Source of the DNA: an uncultured Chloroflexota bacterium
GTDB taxonomy: Bacteria > Chloroflexota > Dehalococcoidia > CAUJGQ01
DNA length: 27,969 nucleotides
Assembly (NCBI GenBank): GCA_937879875.1
Contig: CALFMN010000090.1
Location: 1-27,969, forward strand
Direction: 5' to 3'
Shown: in pieces, positions 14,404-27,969 of the stretch
How the letters are laid out: each line of letters begins with the position of its first letter
Position numbering within the stretch: the stretch's first letter is position 1
Made by a program: the position numbers and the translations under genes
Notes under the pieces: model-generated
Databases searched by the model: none
The model's input: only the letters and a program-made list of their open reading frames with translations
Told to the model about the DNA's origin: nothing

Positions 14404-15767
14404 GGCCGGACAGCCTCCGCCAGCGCCGCAACCAGCGCATCGATCTCACCGCGGGTGTTCATCTCCGTCACCGCGATCAGCAGGCCGTTTCGCACGCGCC
14501 CGCTGACATCGATGCCACCGAGGATGCCGCGCTCAAGCAGCGCCGGCAACAGCTCGCCCGGCGAGCACGGACACTGCATGGCGAACTCCTTGAAGAACGG
14601 AGCGTCCGAGGCGAGCCGGAAACCCGGCAGCTCCCTGATGCGGCCGGCAGCGTAATGCGCCTTGTGATAGCAGAGCGACGCGATCTGCCGCAGCCCGGCG
14701 GGACCAAGCAGCGTGAGGTACACGGCCGTGGCCAGTGCGAGTAACTGCTGGCTCGTACAGATATTACTGGTGGCGCGCTCGCGGCGGATGTGCTGCTCGC
14801 GCGTCTGCAGCGTCAGCACGTAGCCGGTGCGGCCGTCCAAATCTTTGGTCTGGCCGACGATGCGGCCCGGCAGTTGGCGCACGAAGCGCTCGCGGCAGGC
14901 GAAGAGGCCGACGTGCGGTCCGCCGTAGTTCAGCCCGCCCCCGAGTGCCTGGCCGCTGCCGGTTACGATGTCCGCGCCGTAGGCGCCCGGCTCGCGCAGC
15001 AGGCCGAGCGAGATCGGATCGACATCGGCAATGAACAGCGCGCCGGAAATATGCGCCGCTTCGGATAGCCGTTGGACATCTTCCAGAAAGCCAAGCCCGT
15101 TCGGCTGCTGCACGGCGAGGCAGGCGTGCTCGGCGCCGAGCCGCGGCTGCTCGGGCGATACCAGTTCGACGGGCAGCCCGTGGCCCGAGGCGTAGGTGCG
15201 CACCGTGTCGATGTAGGCCGGATTGACCGAGTCCAGTACGGCGATGCGGCGTCTGCCGGTGACGGCGACGGCCATCAGGCACGCCTCGGCGAAGGCGCTG
15301 GCGCCGTCGTACATGCCGGCGTTGGCCACGTCCATGCCCGTCAGCTCGCAGACCAGCGACTGGAACTCGAAGGCGCCCTGCAATGTGCCCTGGCTGATCT
15401 CCGGCTGGTAGGGCGTGTACGCCGTATAAAACTCGCTGCGTCCCACGATGTGGCCGACGACGCTGGGCACGTAGTGCCGGTAGGCGCCGCCGCCCAGGAA
15501 CGAGATCAGCTCTCCCGTATGCCGGTTCTGCCCGGCGATCGCCGACAGCTCGCGCAGCAGTTCCTGTTCGGAGAGGGGCGGCGGCAGGCGCAGCGGCGGG
15601 TTGCGGAAGGCAGGGGGAATCGGCGCGAACAGCGCCTCGGCAGAGGCGACGCCGATGCGCGCCAGCATCGCCGCGCGCTCGGCCGCGGTCGTGCCGAGAT
15701 AGGGATCGTGCACCCCATCGGCTGACGGCTGCAAGACCTCAGTGCTCGCTGGTGGTGTGCGCCTCAT
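14400..15767 (-). CDS. gcvPA: Glycine dehydrogenase (P-protein) subunit 1
   Basis: N-terminal-half subunit of the split P-protein. Landmarks: FLGGGAYRHYVPSVVGHI, FYTAYTPYQPEISQGTLQ, FEFQSLVCELTGMDVANAG, MYDGASAFAEA, GSGQALGGGLNYGGPHVGL, RRERATSNICTSQQLLAL and ISGIL-like GILGGIDVSGR near the end. Length 455 aa from the ATG at 15767, which overlaps the end of gcvH by 29 bp with GAGGAG only 1 nt upstream. A GTG at 15713 would give MHDPYLGTTAAERAAMLARIG, closer to the usual family start, with no overlap, so the true protein may be 437 aa. Functions only with GcvPB; order T-H-PA-PB on one strand indicates one operon. Confidence 0.96.
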   Translation of the reverse strand: MRRTPPASTEVLQPSADGVHDPYLGTTAAERAAMLARIGVASAEALFAPIPPAFRNPPLRLPPPLSEQELLRELSAIAGQNRHTGELISFLGGGAYRHYVPSVVGHIVGRSEFYTAYTPYQPEISQGTLQGAFEFQSLVCELTGMDVANAGMYDGASAFAEACLMAVAVTGRRRIAVLDSVNPAYIDTVRTYASGHGLPVELVSPEQPRLGAEHACLAVQQPNGLGFLEDVQRLSEAAHISGALFIADVDPISLGLLREPGAYGADIVTGSGQALGGGLNYGGPHVGLFACRERFVRQLPGRIVGQTKDLDGRTGYVLTLQTREQHIRRERATSNICTSQQLLALATAVYLTLLGPAGLRQIASLCYHKAHYAAGRIRELPGFRLASDAPFFKEFAMQCPCSPGELLPALLERGILGGIDVSGRVRNGLLIAVTEMNTRGEIDALVAALAEAVRP

Positions 15768-16125
15768 ACTCCTCGGCCGAGAGCAGATTGTCGAACTGCG
15801 CGGGGTCGGCGATCCGCAGCCGGATCAGCCAGCCCGCTCCGTACGGCTCCTTGTTGACGATCTCCGGGTCGTCGATCGCGGCCTGATTGACCTCGCTGAC
15901 CTCGCCGCCGACGGGCGTAAACAGCTCGGAGACCGACTTCACCGACTCGATCTCACCGATCTTGCCGAACTGCTCGACGCTGGCGCCGGGGTCGGGCAGT
16001 CCGAGATAGACGATGTCGCCCAGCTGGTCCTGCGCGAAGTCCGTGATGCCGACGGTCGCCGTCTCGCCGTCCATCCGCACCCACTCGTGCTCCCTCGAGT
16101 ATTTCAGGTCGCGCGGCGTCTCCAT
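15739..16125 (-). CDS. gcvH: Glycine cleavage system H protein
   Basis: 128-aa lipoyl carrier that shuttles the aminomethyl group from the P-protein to GcvT. The lipoylation site is Lys63 in the motif EIESVKSVSEL. Other landmarks are YSREHEWVRMDGETATVGIT, LGDIVYLGLPDPG, PVGGEVSEVN, DPEIVNKEPYGAGWLIRL and LLSAEEYE. The length is standard. The ATG at 16125 gives a normal N-terminus (METPRDLKYSREHEW), 146 bp after the gcvT stop. The mRNA between them carries a heptamer repeat that could fold back on its inverted partner. Confidence 0.97.
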   Translation of the reverse strand: METPRDLKYSREHEWVRMDGETATVGITDFAQDQLGDIVYLGLPDPGASVEQFGKIGEIESVKSVSELFTPVGGEVSEVNQAAIDDPEIVNKEPYGAGWLIRLRIADPAQFDNLLSAEEYEAHTTSEH

Positions 16126-16139
16126 CGGCCCCCCTTTGA

Positions 16140-16288
16140 TAGGGAATAGGGAATAGGGAATAGGCTATCGAGGTGCCGGTTGGCAAGCTACGTATCCCTC
16201 AGGACACCGACTTGCGCTCGTACGGCATCCGAGCCATCGTTTCCACATTGCTATCCCCTATTCCCTATTCCCTAACTCCTATTCCCTC
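16140..16288. repeat. Inverted heptamer arrays (TAGGGAA / TTCCCTA) between gcvT and gcvH
   Basis: Three perfect TAGGGAA units plus TAGG fill 16140-16164. On the other side, TTCCCTA occurs twice perfectly (16261-16274) with two degenerate units after it (16275-16288). An 18-bp perfect inverted repeat results (16147-16164 and 16257-16274) with a 92-bp spacer. The right array encodes the last codons and TAG stop of gcvT. Such heptanucleotide arrays resemble the short tandemly repeated repetitive sequences of cyanobacteria in form; I know of no established function. Confidence 0.85.
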
Positions 16289-17375
16289 GTTTGTAGAACG
16301 GCCGCTTTACCACGCGTGCGGGCACGGCGCGGCCGCGGACGTCGATCTCCAGTGCGGTGCCGGGCGTTGTCAGGTCGCGCGGCAGATAGGCCATGCCGAT
16401 GCCGGCGTCCAGGGTGGGCGAAAAGCTGCCGCTGGTCAGAGCGCTCAGCTCGCGGCCGTCGTGCCGAACCGCGTAGCCGTGGCGCGGCACGGCGCGCTCC
16501 TCGGCGCGAATGCAGCACAGGCGGCGCTCGGTCGCGCCGCGCGCGTTCACCAGCGCCTGCCGGCCTTCAAACGGCCGCTCGCCGTCGAGCGAGACGACCC
16601 AGCCCAGGCCGGCCTCCCAGGGCGTGGTCGAGGTGTCGATGTCGTTGCCGTAGAGCGGCAGCGCCGCCTCCAGTCGCAGCACATCGCGGGCGCCGAGGCC
16701 GCACGGCGCCACGCCCGCCGCGATCAGTGCGTCCCACAGGCTGCGGCCGGCATCGAGTCCGCAGACGAACTCGAAGCCATCCTCGCCGGTATAGCCGGTG
16801 CGCGAGACGAGCGCCTTCTGTCTGAACAGTTCGATCTCGCGGCAGGCATGCCGCGGCACGGCCTGCTCCAGCTCGGCAGAGAAGATTGCCTGAAAGACGT
16901 GGCGGGCGCCCGGCCCTTGCAGGGCAAGCATGGTCGTCAATGCCTGGCGGTCGTCCAGCGACACGTCCATGCTGCCGCGGCGGTGCGCCTGCAACCAGCG
17001 CAGGTCGGCTTCGCAGCGCGAAGCGTTCCCCACCATCAGCCAGCGCTCGCGGCCGACGCGGTACAGATACGGATCGTCGAGGATGCCGCCACGCTCATCG
17101 CAGAGCAGGTTGTAGTGACCGAAGCCTTCGTCCACCCGTGCCGCGTCGTAGGTCAGCGTTTCGCGCAGGAGCGTGACGGCGTCGGGACCGTTCACAAAGA
17201 GCCGGCCCATATGCGAGACATCGAACACCCCGGCGCGCTCCCGCACGGCGCGCACCTCTGCGACGATGCCCGCGTACTGGATCGGCATCTCCCAGCCGGC
17301 GAACGGCGCCATGCGGGCACTGAGGGCACGGTGCGCTGTGTCGAGGGGGCTTTTGCGAAGCACGTCCTGCGCCAC
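16272..17375 (-). CDS. gcvT: Glycine cleavage system aminomethyltransferase (T protein)
   Basis: 367-aa enzyme that releases ammonia from aminomethyl-lipoyl-GcvH and transfers the one-carbon unit to tetrahydrofolate. Landmarks: SPLDTAHRALSARMAPFAGWEMPIQY, AGVFDVSHMGR, YNLLCDERGGILDD with the conserved Asp pair at 100-101, SRTGYTGEDGFE, ALPLYGNDIDTSTTPWEAGL and GIGMAYLPRD. The GTG at 17375 is chosen because GGGAG lies 8 nt upstream and the protein then begins MAQDVLRKSPLDTAHRAL at the family's usual place and length. The open frame continues upstream to 17510 without conserved sequence. The final residues RGNRS and the stop are encoded in a heptamer repeat array. First gene of the gcvTHPAPB operon; lpd is not nearby. 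Confidence 0.96.
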   Translation of the reverse strand: MAQDVLRKSPLDTAHRALSARMAPFAGWEMPIQYAGIVAEVRAVRERAGVFDVSHMGRLFVNGPDAVTLLRETLTYDAARVDEGFGHYNLLCDERGGILDDPYLYRVGRERWLMVGNASRCEADLRWLQAHRRGSMDVSLDDRQALTTMLALQGPGARHVFQAIFSAELEQAVPRHACREIELFRQKALVSRTGYTGEDGFEFVCGLDAGRSLWDALIAAGVAPCGLGARDVLRLEAALPLYGNDIDTSTTPWEAGLGWVVSLDGERPFEGRQALVNARGATERRLCCIRAEERAVPRHGYAVRHDGRELSALTSGSFSPTLDAGIGMAYLPRDLTTPGTALEIDVRGRAVPARVVKRPFYKRGNRS

Positions 17376-17410
17376 TGCGCCGGCTCCCGCGGCCAGATGC
17401 CGCAGCACGT

Positions 17411-17416
17411 ATTGTA
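17411..17416 (-). promoter_or_regulatory. Possible -10 element for the gcvT operon
   Basis: Minus-strand TACAAT (5 of 6 to consensus) would start a transcript about 30 nt before the gcvT GTG. No good -35 is present 16-18 bp upstream, so this is tentative. No glycine riboswitch aptamer was recognised in the 137-bp gap. Confidence 0.25.
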
Positions 17417-17512
17417 CGCCCACCGCCGCGGCGCTGTGCGCGGGCGCATAAGCGCGCCGTGGGCTACGATGGCTGTGCTGGCCCCACAGCGGGCCGAGGC
17501 CGAGAGGCAACG

Positions 17513-17812
17513 GTGTTCAGACGGCGGAAGCTCGAAGACGAAGGGCCCCTGCGCGGTCCCGGGGGCGGTCGCGTACGCCGGAGGCCGTTGCGCAAAGAGC
17601 GGCGCCGGCGCCGGCAGGGGCTGGGCGACTACCTGTTTATCTCCGCGATCTTCGCCGTGATCATCTTCTTTTTGGAGCGTTTCGCTTTCAAGGCTCCGTG
17701 GGCGGTGTCCGCGTTTGAGGCCGTGGTCGTCCTTGTCGGAGGCGTAGCCGTGTCGATGTTCACCAGGCGCTGGATAGACCGTCGCGATCCGCCGCAAAAG
17801 CCGAAACGTTGA
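17513..17812 (+). CDS. Small two-helix membrane protein
   Basis: 99-aa protein of unknown function. The first 38 residues are strongly basic (RRRPLRKERRRRRQG), followed by membrane segments at about 40-55 (YLFISAIFAVIIFFLE) and 66-83 (SAFEAVVVLVGGVAVSMF), then a basic tail. The positive-inside rule puts both ends in the cytoplasm. The GTG at 17513 is supported by GAGAGG 5 nt upstream. It is 17 bp ahead of the pyrE start on the same strand, so probably co-transcribed, but no functional link to pyrimidine synthesis is evident. It is divergent from gcvT. Confidence 0.6.
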   Translation: MFRRRKLEDEGPLRGPGGGRVRRRPLRKERRRRRQGLGDYLFISAIFAVIIFFLERFAFKAPWAVSAFEAVVVLVGGVAVSMFTRRWIDRRDPPQKPKR

Positions 17813-17829
17813 GCCTGGGGGCCGCGCGC

Positions 17830-18435
17830 ATGAGTGAACTGCCGGGCGACGACCTCGCGACGCTGCGCGACGAGTTGCGAGAACTGCTGGCGGCGCATTG
17901 CTTCTCCTTCGGCGACGTCGTGCTCGCCTCCGGGCAACGCAGCAGCTACTTCTACAACGGCAAGCGCGTTACCCTCTCACCGCGCGGCGCCTATCTCAGC
18001 GGCCGGTTGGTCTTCGAGCGGCTGCGCGGTCGCGGCATTGAGGCGATCGGCGGCAAGACGCTGGGCGCCGATCCGATCGTGAGCGCCGTCGCCCTGGTCA
18101 GCGCCCTGGCAGGCGAGCCGGTGCCCGCCTTCATCGTGCGTGCGGCACAGAAAGACCACGGCAAGCAGGACCTGATCGCGGAGGCGTACGGACCGGACGG
18201 TGGAGCACTGCTCGGGCCGGGCCGGCGCGTGGCGATCGTGGACGACGTGGCGACGACCGGCGGCTCACTGTTGGACGCCGCCCGCGCCGCCGAGGAGCGC
18301 GGCTGCACGGTGGCGCTGGTGATGGCGATCGTCGACCGGCAGCAGGGCGCCGCCGGGACGTTCCATGAGCGCGGCTACGAGTTCTGCACGCTCTTCACCG
18401 CGGACGCGAAAGGGACGCTGCACACGGCGCCGTGA
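17830..18435 (+). CDS. pyrE: Orotate phosphoribosyltransferase
   Basis: 201-aa enzyme of UMP synthesis joining orotate and PRPP to give OMP. Landmarks: SFGDVVLASGQRSSYFYNGK, GGKTLGADPIVSAVA, the flexible loop VRAAQKDHGK (103-112) and the PRPP-binding VAIVDDVATTGGS (134-146). In the flexible loop the catalytic Lys108 and His110 are kept, but the position that is Lys in the common VRKxxKxHG form is Ala105. The ATG at 17830 is preferred (TGGGGG 8 nt upstream); a TTG at 17809 would overlap the preceding stop. No other pyr genes are in the window. Its stop faces the receiver-protein gene, 11 bp apart. Confidence 0.93.
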   Translation: MSELPGDDLATLRDELRELLAAHCFSFGDVVLASGQRSSYFYNGKRVTLSPRGAYLSGRLVFERLRGRGIEAIGGKTLGADPIVSAVALVSALAGEPVPAFIVRAAQKDHGKQDLIAEAYGPDGGALLGPGRRVAIVDDVATTGGSLLDAARAAEERGCTVALVMAIVDRQQGAAGTFHERGYEFCTLFTADAKGTLHTAP

Positions 18436-18446
18436 GCCTGGCGCCG
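18425..18446. terminator. GC hairpin spanning the pyrE / receiver gene convergence
   Basis: CGGCGCC (18425-18431) and GGCGCCG (18440-18446) form a 7-bp all-GC stem with an 8-base loop, exactly between and partly within the two convergent gene ends. It could terminate in both directions. No T-run is seen. Confidence 0.35.
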
Positions 18447-18869
18447 CTACTCCACGGCCGCGGGCGACTGTGACGAAGCCGGCGGCGCGGCGTGCTGGTG
18501 GACCATGCGGAAGAGGTCGTCCAACTCAAAGGGCTTGGGAAGATAACCGACGACGGGACCACGTCCCCCATCGGCCTGATTGAGCACGCTGCCGGACATG
18601 ACAATGCAGGGAACCGGCGCAGCACACAGCTCGCCGACTTTCCTTGCCAGTTCCTCACCGGAGAGGCCCGGCATGCCGATGTCTACCAGCAGCAGTGCGG
18701 GCGGTTCGTGCCCCGCGATCGCGAGCGCCTGCAATCCATCGGCCGCCGTCGCAATTTCGTAGCCCTGCTCGGAGAGCGCCATCGCGACGAACTCGCAAAG
18801 CTGGGGGTCGTCGTCAACCACGAGGATACGGCCGCGGCAGACGTCGCTGCGCTGAGCGGCATCGGGCAT
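18447..18869 (-). CDS. Single-domain response regulator (receiver only)
   Basis: 140-aa CheY-like receiver with no output domain. The acidic pocket is ILVVDDDPQ (Asp19-21), the phosphoacceptor Asp63 in LLLVDIGMPGLSG, the switch Ser92 in IVMSGS, and Lys112 in GYLPKPF with the usual Pro. All key residues are present, so it should be phosphorylatable. The C-terminal 14 residues are a low-complexity Ala/Ser/Pro tail. The ATG at 18869 follows AAAGGA with 6 nt spacing. No histidine kinase is in the window, so it is an orphan here. It is divergent from rpoB with a 359-bp gap. Confidence 0.92.
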   Translation of the reverse strand: MPDAAQRSDVCRGRILVVDDDPQLCEFVAMALSEQGYEIATAADGLQALAIAGHEPPALLLVDIGMPGLSGEELARKVGELCAAPVPCIVMSGSVLNQADGGRGPVVGYLPKPFELDDLFRMVHQHAAPPASSQSPAAVE

Positions 18870-19038
18870 CGGGCATCCTTTCACGGGCGTGCGCCCGTTT
18901 GAGGGTATCATCCGGCCTCTGCCTTGTGACAGCTTGACAGCATCGGTATCATAGATGGCATCAGGAGTGGACAGTAGGGGTGCGTTCTCCACTGCCCCTT
19001 GCAATATCGTGTCGTCAGCGCCCGGGTTCCTCGTGGCG

Positions 19039-19067
19039 TTGACTGTGCTTGTGCGCCCTGCTACACT
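19039..19067 (+). promoter_or_regulatory. Sigma70-type promoter for rpoBC
   Basis: TTGACT (19039-19044) and TACACT (19062-19067) are separated by exactly 17 bp; the -35 matches 5 of 6 and the -10 matches 4 of 6. Transcription would begin near 19074, giving rpoB a leader of about 155 nt. No rplJ/rplL genes precede rpoB here, so the genes need their own promoter. Confidence 0.6.
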
Positions 19068-19165
19068 GGTGAAGCTGGGCGTATTGCCGTTTCCACACAG
19101 TTTCCCCGGCCTCATCTTGCGACACAGAATCGTCAAATACAGCCGTCACGTTCTGCCCATGTGCT

Positions 19166-19202
19166 GATCGTCGGGGTTTTACGATCGCGCCCGTCGCGAT
19201 CG
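19166..19202 (+). promoter_or_regulatory. Overlapping alternative hairpins in the rpoB leader
   Basis: GATCGT (19166-19171) can pair with ACGATC (19181-19186), while CGATCGCG (19182-19189) can pair with CGCGATCG (19195-19202) across a CCCGT loop. The two stems share 19182-19186, so they exclude each other. The downstream, stronger stem ends 12 nt before the ribosome site GAGGAG (19214-19219). An autoregulatory switch is possible but not shown. Confidence 0.4.
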
Positions 19203-19228
19203 AGAGCGCGCTCGAGGAGTTTCGCTTC

Positions 19229-23053
<3,825 letters not shown>

Positions 23054-23061
23054 GGCGATGG

Positions 23062-23108
23062 GCAGCAGGCAGGTGGGAGCGGGGTTCGTGCCTCGCTCCC
23101 GCTGCTGC
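23062..23108 (+). promoter_or_regulatory. Bipartite hairpin just after rpoB
   Basis: GCAGCA (23062-23067) pairs with TGCTGC (23103-23108), and inside it GGGAGCG (23075-23081) pairs with CGCTCCC (23094-23100), with a 12-base loop. It begins 8 bp past the rpoB stop. Since rpoC must be read through from the rpoB promoter (none was seen in between), this is more likely an RNA processing, pausing or stability element than a full terminator. Confidence 0.4.
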
Positions 23109-23233
23109 GCCATTTGCGATTGTTCGGCGCCGCCCACGGGCGGCCCGATCCGGCAAGCGAGTTCATCAATCAGTCAAGGAGAAGACGGGAGCCGGGAAGC
23201 GGCGTCTGGCGGGTGATTGGGCAAGAAGCCTCA

Positions 23234-23261
23234 CCACTCACCATTCACCACTCACTACTCC
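23234..23261 (+). repeat. Heptamer array CCAYTCA directly before rpoC
   Basis: Four adjacent 7-base units, CCACTCA, CCATTCA, CCACTCA and CTACTCC, end 8 bp before the rpoC ATG and occupy the place of a ribosome-binding site. No AGGAG-like sequence is seen between them and the start. The unit differs from the TAGGGAA heptamer near gcvT but has the same period and the same intergenic habit. Confidence 0.7.
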
Positions 23262-23269
23262 CACCGATC

Positions 23270-27799
<4,530 letters not shown>

Positions 27800-27823
27800 C
27801 GGCGCGTTCGCAGGTTTGTGGCC

Positions 27824-27860
27824 GAAGGGGGTCGGCGTGGTTGCCACGCCGGCCCCCTTC
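27824..27860 (+). terminator. Large hairpin after rpoC
   Basis: A 17-bp stem (27824-27840 with 27844-27860; 16 Watson-Crick pairs and one G-U) closes on a 3-base TTG loop, starting 24 bp after the rpoC stop. It is followed by CTCTCGTCTGTGTT, which is T-rich but not a T-run. It is well placed to end or attenuate the rpoBC transcript. Confidence 0.6.
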
Positions 27861-27969
27861 CTCTCGTCTGTGTTGGAAGTCTCCGACGGTTGCGCTGCGC
27901 TCTGGCCCCCAATACTAAGTAGCCTTCCAAAAGGTCCCGGCACTTTTGCACGCCGCTCGGTATGCTGAC
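27861..27969. other. Right edge, no gene seen
   Basis: 109 bases beyond the rpoC hairpin show no supported coding region. In many bacteria rpsL, rpsG and fusA come next, so this may be the leader of a ribosomal-protein operon, but the window ends before any of it is visible. Confidence 0.3.

Larger units (their letters stand above)
18870..19228. other. Intergenic region between the receiver gene and rpoB
   Basis: 359 bases, no gene supported. It holds the rpoB promoter (19039-19067) and leader hairpins (19166-19202), annotated separately. An 8-bp direct repeat GGTATCAT occurs at 18904-18911 and 18945-18952, 41 bp apart, in the likely control region of the receiver gene; a minus-strand TATGAT overlaps the second copy but has no good -35. 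Confidence 0.5.

Noticed and set aside
16140..16288. CRISPR array
   Set aside because: The repeat unit is only 7 bp with no unique spacers, and no cas genes are present.
17376..17512. Glycine riboswitch before gcvT
   Set aside because: The 137-bp gap has no recognisable tandem aptamer core, and it is short for one.

Overview
The window is a GC-rich (mostly about 60-70%) stretch of bacterial chromosome, tightly packed with mainly housekeeping genes. The best guess at the host is an uncultured member of the Chloroflexota. The reasons are the long coiled-coil insertion near the N-terminus of RpoC together with its acidic tail, the insertion in RpoB, a split glycine dehydrogenase (gcvPA/gcvPB), a short class III-type PHA synthase pair, and intergenic hairpin and heptamer repeats of a kind I associate with that phylum. 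The assignment is inference, because there is no rRNA in the window.

Left edge (1-2284): a 111-bp MITE-like element with 15-bp terminal inverted repeats and CTAG on both sides, a REP-like hairpin, then a noticeably AT-richer gene for a winged-helix plus nucleotidyltransferase protein (about 49% GC over the 180 bases counted). That gene sits 7 bp behind dnaN (beta clamp). This is the only clearly accessory-looking part.

2516-7342: a small bacterial-PH membrane protein, a Zn-ribbon/OB-fold (DUF35) protein, a COG1237-type metallo-beta-lactamase hydrolase, a DUF2269-like membrane protein, a CoA-transferase-family protein whose usual catalytic glutamate position is glycine, and a three-helix membrane protein of unknown function.

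7590-9851 (minus): a polyhydroxyalkanoate unit reading phaE-phaC-GNAT. A strong hairpin lies between phaE and phaC, and an ATGA overlap couples phaC to the acetyltransferase. 10182-11944 (plus): a PAP2/AUR1-like membrane phosphatase and an LLM-class flavin oxidoreductase.

11987-17375 (minus): the complete glycine cleavage set gcvT-gcvH-gcvPA-gcvPB, which with lipoamide dehydrogenase (not here) converts glycine plus THF to CO2, NH3 and 5,10-methylene-THF. It is followed by an aminoglycoside-adenylyltransferase-like gene. The gcvT-gcvH gap carries inverted arrays of a TAGGGAA heptamer, and one array supplies the gcvT stop codon.

17513-18435 (plus): a small two-helix membrane protein and pyrE. 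18447-18869 (minus): an orphan receiver-domain protein. 19229-27799 (plus): rpoB and rpoC with a good sigma70-like promoter, a leader with overlapping hairpins, and a 216-bp rpoB-rpoC spacer containing a hairpin and a second heptamer array (CCAYTCA) directly in front of the rpoC start. A large hairpin follows rpoC.

I do not see a clearly new multi-gene system. The most unusual signals are the heptamer arrays at gene boundaries, the CoA-transferase with the altered active site, the compact PHA operon with its acetyltransferase, and the foreign-looking regulator/nucleotidyltransferase behind dnaN.
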